This document shows positions 18,862-28,937 of a stretch of 64,000 nucleotides of DNA, piece by piece; positions within the stretch are counted from its first letter, which is position 1, and every line of letters begins with the position of its first letter. Position numbers and translations under genes: made by a program. The stretch is from Caldimonas caldifontis (GTDB lineage: Bacteria; Pseudomonadota; Gammaproteobacteria; Burkholderiales; Burkholderiaceae_C): NCBI RefSeq assembly GCF_002930615.1, contig NZ_PSNX01000015.1, positions 62,001 through 126,000 of the forward strand, written 5' to 3'. The notes under the pieces are model-generated. The model saw only the letters and a list, made by a program, of their open reading frames with translations. It was not told where the DNA came from and searched no databases.

Positions 18862-19959
18862 ATGCGATTTCAACGCCTTCTGCTGGCCGCCACGCTCGGC
18901 CTGGCCACGGTGCTGGCCCAGGCCCAGGCCCTCAAACCTGTCAGCGTGGCCCGCGGGCTGCAGCATCCCTGGGGCCTGGCCTTCCTGCCCGATGGGCGGA
19001 TGCTCGTCACCGAACGGCCGGGCCGGCTGCGCATCGTCTCGCCCGACGGTACGCTCAGCGCACCCGTGGCCGGCGTGCCCAAGGTCGATGCGCGTGGCCA
19101 GGGCGGTCTGCTCGACGTGGCGCTCGATCCCGAGTTCGCCACCAACCGCCTCGTCTACCTGAGCTACAGCGAGCCCGGCGAGGGTGGCAACAGCACCGCC
19201 GTGGCGCGCGGGCAGCTGGAAGGCAATGCACTCACCAATGTGCAGGTGATCTTCAGCCAGCAACCCAAGATCAACAGCGCCGCCCACTTCGGCTCGCGCC
19301 TGGTGTTCGCGCGCGACGGGCGCCTCTTCATCACCCTGGGCGACCGCTTCGGCCAGCGTGACGAGGCACAGAACCTCGCCAACCACATCGGCAAGGTGGT
19401 GCGCATCGAGCGCGACGGCCGCGTGCCCAGCGACAACCCCTTCGTGGGCCGCAACGACGCCCGCCCCGAGATCTGGAGCTACGGCCACCGCAACGTGCAA
19501 GGCGCCGCGCTGCACCCGGCCACCGGCGAACTCTGGACCCACGAACACGGCCCCCAGGGCGGCGACGAGCTCAACCTCACCCAGGCCGGCCGCAACTACG
19601 GCTGGCCCGTGGTCACCTCGGGCCGCGAATACGGCACCGGCTTCAAGATCGGCGAAGGCACGAGCAAGAGCGGCATGGAAGACCCGCTGCGCCAATGGCT
19701 GCCCCGCTCGGTGGCCCCCAGCGGCATGGTCTTCTACACCGGCGAGCGCTACCCGCAGTGGAAAGGCAACCTCTTCATCGGCACCCTGCGCGAACAGGCC
19801 CTGATCCGCCTCGAACTCGACGGCACGCGCGTGGTGCGCGAAGAACGCCTGCTCACCAACCTGCGCGAACGCATCCGCGACGTGCGCCAGGGGCCCGACG
19901 GGTGGCTTTACATCCTGACGGACAACAACGATGGGCAGGTGCTGAGGTTGGAGCACTGA
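18862..19959 (+). CDS. PQQ-dependent aldose dehydrogenase-like protein, Sec-exported
   Basis: Paralogue of the preceding gene, 365 aa, same beta-propeller. It has an ordinary Sec signal peptide ([23 protein letters not shown]) and no lipobox or proline linker, so it should be free in the periplasm. Matching motifs: [24 protein letters not shown] with the likely catalytic His, [23 protein letters not shown] and a terminal [11 protein letters not shown]. Family members oxidise aldose sugars to lactones with PQQ, passing electrons to the respiratory chain; true substrate unknown. It is 72 bases after the first copy, with its own candidate ECF-type promoter. Confidence 0.9.
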   Translation: MRFQRLLLAATLGLATVLAQAQALKPVSVARGLQHPWGLAFLPDGRMLVTERPGRLRIVSPDGTLSAPVAGVPKVDARGQGGLLDVALDPEFATNRLVYLSYSEPGEGGNSTAVARGQLEGNALTNVQVIFSQQPKINSAAHFGSRLVFARDGRLFITLGDRFGQRDEAQNLANHIGKVVRIERDGRVPSDNPFVGRNDARPEIWSYGHRNVQGAALHPATGELWTHEHGPQGGDELNLTQAGRNYGWPVVTSGREYGTGFKIGEGTSKSGMEDPLRQWLPRSVAPSGMVFYTGERYPQWKGNLFIGTLREQALIRLELDGTRVVREERLLTNLRERIRDVRQGPDGWLYILTDNNDGQVLRLEH

Positions 19960-20046
19960 GGCGCCGCTGACAAACGGTTCCGCCACAGACGGCCCACGCA
20001 TCGTGAGCCTGCCCATCCCTGCCGGGCCCCTGCGCTGATCGCCCCC

Positions 20047-20075
20047 CTTGAAGAAGCTCCACCCACCCCTATAAT
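20047..20075 (+). promoter_or_regulatory. groESL promoter with overlapping sigma32-like and sigma70-like elements
   Basis: CTTGAAG at 20047-20053 and CCCCTATAA at 20066-20074, separated by 12 bases, resemble a heat-shock sigma32 promoter. The same DNA reads as a sigma70 promoter, TTGAAG (20048-20053) with TATAAT (20070-20075) and a 16-base spacer. The start point would fall near 20082, just before or within the CIRCE operator. Confidence 0.75.
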
Positions 20076-20084
20076 TCGTCGCTG

Positions 20085-20111
20085 TTAGCACTCACCAAAC
20101 ATGAGTGCTAA
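20085..20111 (+). promoter_or_regulatory. CIRCE operator (HrcA binding site)
   Basis: A perfect copy of the CIRCE inverted repeat: TTAGCACTC, a 9-base spacer (ACCAAACAT), then GAGTGCTAA. CIRCE is the operator of the heat-shock repressor HrcA and typically precedes groESL. It lies just downstream of the -10, so it is in the 5' UTR and blocks initiation when bound. No hrcA gene is in the window. Confidence 0.96.
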
Positions 20112-20225
20112 TGATCCCGGGGCCGGCGAAGCTGGCACTTCTGCCTGGTGATCATGCCTTTCAAGTTGGCGCTCACTTGCGTCAACGTCCATATAGAAGT
20201 TGGTTCTCACTCTTTAGGAGATGTC

Positions 20226-20516
20226 ATGAAACTTCGTCCTCTGCACGATCGCGTGATCGTCAAGCGCCTGGAAAACGAAACCAAGACCGCCTCGGGCATC
20301 GTCATCCCCGACAACGCCGCCGAGAAGCCCGACCAGGGCGAGGTCCTGGCCGTGGGCCCGGGCAAGCGCAATGAGAAGGGCGACTTCGTGGCCCTGAACA
20401 TCAAGGTTGGTGATCGTGTGCTGTTCGGCAAGTACAGCGGCCAGACCGTCAAGGTCGATGGCGACGAGCTGCTGGTCATGCGCGAGGAAGACCTCTTCGC
20501 CGTGGTCGAGAAGTAA
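20226..20516 (+). CDS. groES: Co-chaperonin GroES
   Basis: 10-kDa co-chaperonin, 96 aa, which caps GroEL and closes the folding chamber. Starts [16 protein letters not shown] with a TAGGAG ribosome site 5 bases upstream of the ATG at 20226; the longer reading from 20148 is leader. The mobile loop region ([14 protein letters not shown]) and dome ([10 protein letters not shown]) are intact and the C-terminus ends in [10 protein letters not shown]. First gene of the heat-shock operon, 53 bases before groEL, with a leader of about 115 bases after CIRCE. Confidence 0.98.
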   Translation: MKLRPLHDRVIVKRLENETKTASGIVIPDNAAEKPDQGEVLAVGPGKRNEKGDFVALNIKVGDRVLFGKYSGQTVKVDGDELLVMREEDLFAVVEK

Positions 20517-20536
20517 GTTCTCGCACCCCTGTCTGA

Positions 20537-22210
<1,674 letters not shown>

Positions 22211-22233
22211 GTCTTTCCCAGGCTTTCGCCTCG

Positions 22234-22259
22234 AAAGGGCCGCTTGCGCGGCCCTTTTT
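22234..22259 (+). terminator. groESL intrinsic terminator
   Basis: A 10-base-pair stem (AAAGGGCCGC and its complement) with a TTGC loop is followed by TTTTT, 24 bases after the groEL stop. Classic Rho-independent terminator. Confidence 0.93.
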
Positions 22260-22359
22260 CATTGGGAGGACATGTTTCGATGCCCTTTCACCTTGATCTT
22301 CCGGGTTGCATGCGGGCACGTTCGGCCCCAACATTGCGCATCGTCCCCGTTCCCCGTCC

Positions 22360-24336
22360 ATGAGCGCTCCGATTCCCGCCTCCCACCTCGAGTCCATCGT
22401 CCAGGGCGTGCCCTTGCTGGCCCGTGATGTCGTGAACCGCACCCTGGCCGAGTTGCGCAATCCCAACGCCACGCACGCGCTCGCCCACGACCGAAAGCAG
22501 TTCTTCGCGCTGATCGAGGCCTTGCAGCAGCAGCAGTCCGACTGGGTGCAGTCGCTGCAAACCCTCATCGACCGGGGTGTACGGGAGGCCCTGTCCGATC
22601 GGCCCGCGGTGCCGCAGGCGCGCAAGCCGATGGCCCTGAGCCTGGACGAGCTGTCGCTGGTGGACGAGGGGCAGGCCGAAGAAGACATCGAGATCTCGCG
22701 CGTGATGGCGCAGATCGACCAGCAGGCCGAGTGGGAACTGCGCGAGGTGCAGGCCTTCATGGCCGCCGCCCGGGGCCAGAACGAGATCCGCCGCGAGGCC
22801 AACCCGCTGCGCCCGGAGGTGTTTGCGCGCGCGCTCAGCCAGGCCACGCGCAACCTGCGGGTGGCGGCCGAGGCACGCATGCTGCTGCTGCGCCTGGCCG
22901 GCGCCCAGCTCGCCAGCTTGCTGAAGGTCGAGTACGCGCAGATCTGCCGCCGCCTGGAAGGCCTGGGCGTGCAGCCCCTGGCCTTCCGCGCCGTGCCCAC
23001 CGCCAAGGCCCCGGCCGTGGCCAGCGGCGCCTTCGAGCTGACCGATTCGGGCACGCTGGGCCGGCTGCTGGAGCGCGTGAGCCGCAGCCACCCCACGCCG
23101 CTGGACAGTGCGGGGGCTGAGGCCGAGACCCTCGTCAACCGCCTGTTCGACCAGATCCTGGCCGACCCGAAGCTGGTCGAGAACGTGCGCTCACTGCTGG
23201 CCCGGCTCAAGCCCGCGGTGCTGGGCCTGGCCCAGCGCGACCCGGCGCTGGTGCGTCAGGCCGACCATCCGGCGTGGCAGCTGCTCAACCGCCTGTCGGC
23301 CCATTGCGCCGGCTACGACGACCCCCACGACGAGCGCCTGACCGAGTTCCTGAAGTTTGCCCGCGCCGTGATCGACCGCATCGTGGCCCTGCCCAAGCCG
23401 GAATCGCACCACTTCCTCAAGGGCCAGGACGACATCAACCACTTCATCGACGAGCGCAGCCGCGAGGCGCTCGAGCGCTCGCGTGCCGCGCTCGACAAGC
23501 TGCAGCGCATCGAGCGTGCCGACCAGTTGCGCGGTGTGCTGCGCCAGCAGGTGCGCCAGATGCAGGGGGCCCAGCTCAGCCAGTCGCTGCGCGACTTCCT
23601 CTTCGGGCCCTGGGTGGACGTGATGGTCGAGGCCATGGCCCGGCATGGCGAACACTCCCACGAGGCCACCGAGCTGATGCACACGGTGGACGAGCTGCTG
23701 TGGAGCATGCAGCCGCACACCGCCCCGGCCGACCGCAGCCGCCTGCGTGCGCTGCTGCCCGAGCTGGCGGCGAGCCTGAACCGCGGCATGGACCTGATCG
23801 GCTGGCCGCAGGCCCAGCGCGAGGCCTTGCTGGCTGAGCTGTCCGCCCACCACGCCTCGGTGCTGCGGGGCGAGGCCCCGGCGGCGGCGGCGGCAACTGC
23901 CTCCGTCGAGGCGCTGACCCCGGAACAGATCGTGCAGCAGATGCTGGACGAGCCGGACTTGGGGCCACGCACCCTGGGCCCCGACGAGCCGGTGGACCGC
24001 GGCACCCTGCCCACGGTGCCGGTGGGCCTGATGTCGCAAACCGACACGCAGGCCGGCCGGCTCGCCCGCGAGGCCTGGATGGCCAAGCTCACGCCAGGGT
24101 CCTGGTATCACATGTTCGTGCAGGGCCAGTGGGTCACCGCCCAGCTCATGTGGAGCAGCGACAACGGCCAGTTCTTCATGTTTGCCAGCCAGCATGCCGG
24201 TCACTCGCATTCGCTCACGCGCCGCGCCGTGGAACGCCTGCTGGCCGAGGGCCTGATCACGGTGCTGGAAGACCGCTCGCTGATGCAGCGCGCGGTGGAC
24301 AGCCTGATACAGGATCTGGACAGTCCGATCCGCTGA
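22360..24336 (+). CDS. DUF1631 family protein
   Basis: Large soluble helical protein, 658 aa, of the DUF1631 family found in beta- and gammaproteobacteria; sometimes mislabelled thymidine phosphorylase. Function unknown. The family's hallmark LSLVDEGQAEEDIEISRV is at about residues 95-115; the C-terminal 100 residues carry the conserved PGSWYHMFVQGQWVTAQLMW segment, which resembles a small beta-domain. The ATG at 22360 is chosen; the longer TTG reading at 22306 has no support. It ends exactly where the convergent hydrolase gene ends (stop codons abut). Confidence 0.85.
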   Translation: MSAPIPASHLESIVQGVPLLARDVVNRTLAELRNPNATHALAHDRKQFFALIEALQQQQSDWVQSLQTLIDRGVREALSDRPAVPQARKPMALSLDELSLVDEGQAEEDIEISRVMAQIDQQAEWELREVQAFMAAARGQNEIRREANPLRPEVFARALSQATRNLRVAAEARMLLLRLAGAQLASLLKVEYAQICRRLEGLGVQPLAFRAVPTAKAPAVASGAFELTDSGTLGRLLERVSRSHPTPLDSAGAEAETLVNRLFDQILADPKLVENVRSLLARLKPAVLGLAQRDPALVRQADHPAWQLLNRLSAHCAGYDDPHDERLTEFLKFARAVIDRIVALPKPESHHFLKGQDDINHFIDERSREALERSRAALDKLQRIERADQLRGVLRQQVRQMQGAQLSQSLRDFLFGPWVDVMVEAMARHGEHSHEATELMHTVDELLWSMQPHTAPADRSRLRALLPELAASLNRGMDLIGWPQAQREALLAELSAHHASVLRGEAPAAAAATASVEALTPEQIVQQMLDEPDLGPRTLGPDEPVDRGTLPTVPVGLMSQTDTQAGRLAREAWMAKLTPGSWYHMFVQGQWVTAQLMWSSDNGQFFMFASQHAGHSHSLTRRAVERLLAEGLITVLEDRSLMQRAVDSLIQDLDSPIR

Positions 24337-25236
24337 TCAGCGCGCTGCGGGCACGAAGCCGGCGATGGCCTCGGCCACGAGGCCGGGCTGCTCGTGCACG
24401 ATCCAATGGGTGGCGCCGGGCACACGCAGCAGCTCCAGATGCGGCACCCAATGGTCGAGCCCGTCCAGCAGCGACGGCGGCAAGGCCACATCACCCTCGC
24501 CCCAGATCACCAGCGTGGGCCGCTCCACACGCACCTGGGCGTCGTCGAACCGCAGGCCATGGATCGCGTCCTCGGCCGTGAGCGCCGGGCGCAGCGGCGA
24601 GGCGCGGTAGTAGTTCAGCGGTCCGTTCAGGCCATGACGCCAGGCGGTGCGGTACTGGTCCTTCACGGCCTCGGTGAGCCAACCGTGCCCATCGGGCCCG
24701 GCCCCCATGCTCAGGAAGAAGGGCCACAGGCGGGCGAAGTCGTCCTCGGCCAGCAGGGTTTGCGCATCGGGCCGGCACAGGAAGTTCATGTAGGCGCTGG
24801 CTCTTTGCTGCACCGGATTGTGCTGCAGCTCGCGCAGGAAGGTGCCCGGGTGCGGAGAGTTCACGATCACCAGCCGCTCGATCAGCGCCGGCTGCTGCAC
24901 CGCCAGGTTCCAGGCGACAGCACCGCCCCAGTCGTGGGCCACCAGGGCCGCGATGGGAGCACCCAGGTGCTCGATCAGCGCGGCCACGTCGCGCACCAGG
25001 TGCTTGGCCCGGTAGGCCTCCACCTCGGCCGGTGAGGAAGACCCCGGGTAGCCTCGCAGATTGGGCGCCACGCAGCGGTAGCGCCCGCCCAGCAAGCCGC
25101 CCACCTCGTCCCAAACGAATGCGGCCTCGGGAAAGCCATGCAGGAACAGCAGCACCGGCGCATCGCGCGGCCCCTGGGCCCGGCAGGCCAGGCGGATGCC
25201 ATGCGGCAGATCGACGTCGAAGGTCTCCAGGCTCAT
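24337..25236 (-). CDS. Alpha/beta hydrolase, epoxide hydrolase/dehalogenase-like
   Basis: 299 aa alpha/beta-fold enzyme. Oxyanion motif LFLHGFPEAAFVWDEV near residue 35; the nucleophile elbow AHDWGG puts Asp102 in the nucleophile position, as in epoxide hydrolases and haloalkane/fluoroacetate dehalogenases rather than esterases. The catalytic His is probably in PGATHWIVHEQP near the C-terminus. ATG at 25236 has GGGAG 8 bases upstream, but that site lies in the 3' arm of an inverted repeat (25245-25268). Substrate cannot be determined. Downstream of engB on the same strand by 88 bases. Confidence 0.87.
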   Translation of the reverse strand: MSLETFDVDLPHGIRLACRAQGPRDAPVLLFLHGFPEAAFVWDEVGGLLGGRYRCVAPNLRGYPGSSSPAEVEAYRAKHLVRDVAALIEHLGAPIAALVAHDWGGAVAWNLAVQQPALIERLVIVNSPHPGTFLRELQHNPVQQRASAYMNFLCRPDAQTLLAEDDFARLWPFFLSMGAGPDGHGWLTEAVKDQYRTAWRHGLNGPLNYYRASPLRPALTAEDAIHGLRFDDAQVRVERPTLVIWGEGDVALPPSLLDGLDHWVPHLELLRVPGATHWIVHEQPGLVAEAIAGFVPAAR

Positions 25237-25244
25237 GCACCACA

Positions 25245-25268
25245 CTCCCAAGGCAGGATGCCTGGGAG
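25245..25268 (-). promoter_or_regulatory. Inverted repeat covering the ribosome site of the alpha/beta hydrolase
   Basis: On the minus strand, CTCCCAGGCA and TGCCTTGGGAG (one bulged base) flank a 3-base loop. The 3' arm contains the GGGAG Shine-Dalgarno sequence of the hydrolase, so in RNA the hairpin would hide the ribosome site; as DNA it could be an operator. A second palindrome (25295-25308) lies 27 bases upstream. Confidence 0.45.
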
Positions 25269-25294
25269 TATCGACCCGGCCCGGGGGCGGCGGC

Positions 25295-25308
25295 GTCGCA
25301 TTTGCGAC
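25295..25308. promoter_or_regulatory. Short perfect palindrome between engB and the hydrolase gene
   Basis: GTCGCA-TT-TGCGAC, six-base arms. It lies 16 bases after the engB stop and about 60 bases before the hydrolase start. It could be a regulator site; there is no T-run for a terminator. Confidence 0.3.
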
Positions 25309-25324
25309 CCGCTGACCTCGGGGT

Positions 25325-26035
25325 TTACGCCAGGGGCCTGGCGTGCACCCAGCCGTGCAGGGTGGTGGCCAGGTCGTCCAGGCCGGTGCGGCGCAGGCCC
25401 GAGAACAGCAGCAGGCCGACGTCGGCCTCGTCGGTGACGTAGTCGCCCAGCGCCTCCTGAGCAGCGCGCAGCGCCTCGGCGCCTTCCTTGCGGTTGAGCT
25501 TGTCGGCCTTGGTGAGCACCACCAGCAGCTTCACGCTGCCATTGCCCACGCGCGGGGCGACGAACTGCAGCAGCTGGTGGTCGAGCTCGGTCAGACCCTG
25601 GCGGGGGTCCACCAGCAGCACCACGCCGGCCAGGTTGCGGCGCAGGGCGAGGTAGTCGGCCATCACCGCCTGCCAGCGCAGCTTGGCACTGCGCTCCACC
25701 GCGGCATAGCCATAGCCGGGCAGGTCGGCCAGCAGCGCATCGGCGGCCTCGCGCGGGCCCAGCTCGAAGAGGTTGATGTGCTGGGTGCGCCCCGGCGTCT
25801 TGGAGGCAAAGGCGAGCTGGCGTTGCTGCGCCAGGGTGTTGATGGCGGTGGACTTGCCCGCGTTGGAGCGGCCCACGAAGGCGATTTCCGGCAGTTCGCT
25901 GACCGGCAGGTGGTGGAGTTCGCTGGCCGTGGTCAGGAAGCGGGCGGTGTGCGTCCAGGCGAGCGCGGCACGGGCGGCCGGTTCGGTCTGGGCGATGGGC
26001 GCACGGGCGCCGGAGGGGGGGGATTGGCTGGGCAT
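25325..26035 (-). CDS. engB: Ribosome biogenesis GTPase EngB/YihA
   Basis: Essential small GTPase of large-subunit assembly, 236 aa (slightly long because of an N-terminal extension). G1 GRSNAGKST near residue 56, G2 TPGRTQHIN, G3 DLPGYGYA, G4 LTKADKL are intact. The N-terminal codons 5-7 contain a run of eight C (plus-strand G8 at 26015-26022). It is divergent from the cytochrome c4 gene, a common arrangement in Burkholderiales; the 58-base gap must carry both promoters or use sequences inside the genes. Confidence 0.96.
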   Translation of the reverse strand: MPSQSPPSGARAPIAQTEPAARAALAWTHTARFLTTASELHHLPVSELPEIAFVGRSNAGKSTAINTLAQQRQLAFASKTPGRTQHINLFELGPREAADALLADLPGYGYAAVERSAKLRWQAVMADYLALRRNLAGVVLLVDPRQGLTELDHQLLQFVAPRVGNGSVKLLVVLTKADKLNRKEGAEALRAAQEALGDYVTDEADVGLLLFSGLRRTGLDDLATTLHGWVHARPLA

Positions 26036-26053
26036 GGAGCGGGCATTGTAAAA
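26024..26053 (+). promoter_or_regulatory. Candidate sigma70 promoter for cytochrome c4
   Basis: TTGGCT (26024-26029) and TAAAAT (26048-26053) with an 18-base spacer, overlapping the beginning of the divergent engB gene. An imperfect palindrome AAAATCCGCGGGTTTT (26050-26065) overlaps the -10 and could be an operator. Confidence 0.35.
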
Positions 26054-26093
26054 TCCGCGGGTTTTGCCTTTGGCCTACACACCCTCCCACGAT

Positions 26094-26708
26094 ATGAAAT
26101 CGATCGCTCCTCTGCTGTTTGCCGCATTCGCCTGGGCCGCCCCGACGCTGGCTTCTGCCCAGGCCCCCGCCAAACCCGACCTGGCCAAAGGCCAGGCGAT
26201 CGCCAACCAGGTCTGTGTGGCCTGCCACACCGTGGACGGGAGCCGGGGCACGCCAGCCAACCCCATCATCGCGGGTCAGCACCCGGAGTACCTCGTCAAG
26301 CAGTTGCAGGAGTTCAAGTCGGGCAAGCGCCAGAACGCCGTCATGGCCGGCTTTGCCGCCACGCTGAGCGATGAGGACATGCGCAATGTCGCTGCCTTCT
26401 ATGCGGGGCGCGAGGCCCGCCCGGGTGCGGCCACCAACAAGGACACCATCCGCCTGGGCGAGCGCATCTACCGTGGCGGCATTGCCGAGAAGTCCGTGCC
26501 TGCCTGCGCCGGCTGTCACGGCCCCGCCGGCTCGGGCATCCCTTCGCAGTACCCGCGCCTGAGCGGCCAGCACTTCGACTACACCGAAGCGCAGATGATC
26601 GCCTTCCGCAGCGGCGCCCGGGTGAACCTGCAGATGAACCCCATCGCCGCCCGCATGAGCGATGTGGAAATCAAGGCCGTGTCAGACTACATTGCCGGTT
26701 TGCGCTGA
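26094..26708 (+). CDS. Diheme cytochrome c4-type protein
   Basis: Periplasmic electron carrier, 204 aa, with a Sec signal peptide (MKSIAPLLFAAFAWAAPTLASAQA) and two c-type heme sites, CVACH at 41-45 and CAGCH at 138-142. Candidate axial Met residues are present in each half (NAVMAGFA; LQMNPIAARM). The two-domain arrangement and length match cytochrome c4, which donates electrons to terminal oxidases. It is followed by a terminator and then by the ResB/CcsA genes that attach its hemes. Confidence 0.95.
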   Translation: MKSIAPLLFAAFAWAAPTLASAQAPAKPDLAKGQAIANQVCVACHTVDGSRGTPANPIIAGQHPEYLVKQLQEFKSGKRQNAVMAGFAATLSDEDMRNVAAFYAGREARPGAATNKDTIRLGERIYRGGIAEKSVPACAGCHGPAGSGIPSQYPRLSGQHFDYTEAQMIAFRSGARVNLQMNPIAARMSDVEIKAVSDYIAGLR

Positions 26709-26745
26709 CCCAGCCAGCCAGCGCCCGAAGTAGAGCCATAACGAC

Positions 26746-26779
26746 AGGCGGGCCCCCGGGAGGGATGCCCGCCTTTTTT
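26746..26779 (+). terminator. Terminator after cytochrome c4
   Basis: AGGCGGGC and GCCCGCCT arms separated by 13 bases and followed by a six-T run, 38 bases after the stop. A clear intrinsic terminator, although it sits only 20 bases before the ResB start, so it may partly attenuate read-through. Confidence 0.85.
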
Positions 26780-26798
26780 GTCCCCACGAGTGCCACCG

Positions 26799-28937
26799 AT
26801 GTCAGCCTCTCCTGAGCTTGCGCCCGCCTCCCGAGCCTCACGCGCCTGGCGCGAGGCGCTGGAGATGCTGGCCTCGATGCGGTTTGCGATCGCGCTGCTC
26901 ACGGTGATCTGCATCGCCTCGGTGATCGGCACCGTGGTGCAGCAACACCAGCCTTACACCAACTACGCCAACCAGTTCGGGCCCTTCTGGGCCGAGCTCT
27001 TCGGCACGCTGGGCCTGTACTCGGTCTACAGCGCCGGGTGGTTCCTGCTGATCCTGGCCTTTCTGGTGATCTCCACCTCGCTGTGCATCGCCCGCAACAC
27101 GCCCAAGATCGCGCAGGACCTGAGAACCTACAAGGAACACGTGCGCGAGCAGGCCCTGCAGGCCTTCCATCACAAGGGCCAGGGCGTGGTGGCCGAGCCG
27201 CGCGAGGCCGTGCTTGAGCGGGTCACCGCCTTGCTCCAGCGCAACGGCTGGAAGGCGCGTGCGCAGGTCCGGCGCGACGGCGAGGCCGTGCGTGGCGTGA
27301 TGATCGCCGCCAAGAAAGGCCAGGCGAACAAGCTCGGCTACCTCGCAGCCCATTCGGCCATCGTGCTGGTGTGCGTGGGCGGGCTGCTCGACGGCGACCT
27401 GATGGTGCGCGCGCAGATGTGGCTGGGGGGCAAGAGCGCCTACACCGGCGGCGGCCTGGTGAGCGAGGTGCCGCAGCAGCACTGGCTGGGCACCGACACG
27501 GCGGCCTTCCGGGGCAACCTGCTGGTGCCCGAGGGCTCCCGCTCGGGCGTGGTGATCCTCAACCAGCGCGACGGCGTGGTGCTGCAGCCCCTGCCCTTCG
27601 ACCTGGAGCTCAAGCGCTTCATCGTCGACTATTACGACACCGGCATGCCCAAGCTCTTTGCGAGTGAGGTGGTGGTGCACGACCGTCAGACGGGCCAGAC
27701 ACGCGAGGCCCGCATCGAGGTCAACAAGCCGCTCTACCACGCCGGGATGGCGATCTACCAGTCGAGCTTCGATGACGGCGGATCGCGCGTGACCCTGCAG
27801 GCCTACCCGATGGGCCGTGCCGGCAAGCGCTTCCAGGTGACGGGGACGGTCGGCAGCAGCACCGAACTGCACGACGCAGGCGGGCAGACGCTGACGCTGG
27901 AGTTCACCGGGCTGCGTGTGATCAACGTCGAGAACCTGGGGCAGACACCCAACAGCGCCACCGACGTGCGCAAGGTCAACCTCGTCGCCGGGCTGCAGCA
28001 GCACCTGGGCTCGGGCGCGCCGACCAGCGACAAGGGCCTGCGCAACGTGGGCCCCTCGGTCACCTACAAGCTGCGCGACGCCTCGGGCCAGGCCCGTGAA
28101 TACCACAACTACATGCTGCCGGTGGACCTGGACGGCCGCCGCGTCTTCCTGGCCGGCGTGCGCGATACCCCGGCCGAGAGCTTCCGCTACCTGCGCATCC
28201 CGGCCGACGAGGCCGACAGCCTGAACGGCTGGATGCGGCTGCGCGATGCCCTGCACGACCCGGCCGCCCGCGACCGTGCCGTCCAGCGCTACGTGAGCCA
28301 GGCCGTGGACCCGGCCCGACCCGACCTGGCCGACCAGTTGCGCGTGTCGGCGTTGCGCGGCCTCGCCTTGTTCGCCGGCGAGGAGGCGGTGCGCGCGGGC
28401 GACCAGCCGGTCGGCGGCCTGCAGGCCATCGCCGACTTCATGGAAGCCAATGTGCCCGAAGCCGACCGGGCACGCACCTCCGAAGTGCTGATCCGCATCC
28501 TCAATGGCGTGCTCTTCGAGCTGCTGCAGGACAGCCGGGCCCAGGCAGGCCTGCCGCCACTGCCGCAGGACGAGAACACACGCGCCTTCATGACCCAGGC
28601 GGTGCTGTCGCTCTCCGACGAGGCCTACTACCCCGCACCGCTGCTGCTGGAACTCACCGACTTCGAGCAGGTGCAGGCCAGCGTCTTCCAGGTGGCCCGG
28701 GCCCCGGGCAAATACGTGGTGTACCTGGGCTGCGTTCTGCTCATCATCGGTGTGTTCGCCATGCTCTACGTCAGGGAACGCCGGCTGTGGATCTGGCTCG
28801 AAGACGCACCGGACGCGAGCGGCCACACCCGTGTGACCACCGCTTTGTCGTCCACCCGTCACACCCTGGACACCGATCGAGAATTCGACAACCTCAAGCA
28901 GGCCCTGCTGCAGGCTGCCGCCCCGGAGGCCCGATGA
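26799..28937 (+). CDS. resB: Cytochrome c biogenesis protein ResB/CcsB
   Basis: System II cytochrome c maturation protein, 712 aa. TM helices at about 35-55, 75-100 and 180-200, then a very large periplasmic domain and a last TM near 640-660 (YVVYLGCVLLIIGVFAMLY). Together with CcsA it exports heme and ligates it to apocytochromes. ATG at 26799 chosen over the TTG at 26778, which lies in the terminator T-run. The stop overlaps the CcsA start (ATGA). Confidence 0.93.
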   Translation: MSASPELAPASRASRAWREALEMLASMRFAIALLTVICIASVIGTVVQQHQPYTNYANQFGPFWAELFGTLGLYSVYSAGWFLLILAFLVISTSLCIARNTPKIAQDLRTYKEHVREQALQAFHHKGQGVVAEPREAVLERVTALLQRNGWKARAQVRRDGEAVRGVMIAAKKGQANKLGYLAAHSAIVLVCVGGLLDGDLMVRAQMWLGGKSAYTGGGLVSEVPQQHWLGTDTAAFRGNLLVPEGSRSGVVILNQRDGVVLQPLPFDLELKRFIVDYYDTGMPKLFASEVVVHDRQTGQTREARIEVNKPLYHAGMAIYQSSFDDGGSRVTLQAYPMGRAGKRFQVTGTVGSSTELHDAGGQTLTLEFTGLRVINVENLGQTPNSATDVRKVNLVAGLQQHLGSGAPTSDKGLRNVGPSVTYKLRDASGQAREYHNYMLPVDLDGRRVFLAGVRDTPAESFRYLRIPADEADSLNGWMRLRDALHDPAARDRAVQRYVSQAVDPARPDLADQLRVSALRGLALFAGEEAVRAGDQPVGGLQAIADFMEANVPEADRARTSEVLIRILNGVLFELLQDSRAQAGLPPLPQDENTRAFMTQAVLSLSDEAYYPAPLLLELTDFEQVQASVFQVARAPGKYVVYLGCVLLIIGVFAMLYVRERRLWIWLEDAPDASGHTRVTTALSSTRHTLDTDREFDNLKQALLQAAAPEAR

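Noticed and set aside
17323-20091. A 922-codon open frame on the minus strand across recJ and both PQQ dehydrogenase genes
   Set aside because: It is antisense to three recognisable genes, its translation is rich in Gly, Arg, His and Ala without any family motif, and long antisense frames are expected at this GC content.
26838-28862. A 674-codon minus-strand open frame opposite resB
   Set aside because: Shadow of the ResB reading frame; no start signal and no recognisable protein features.
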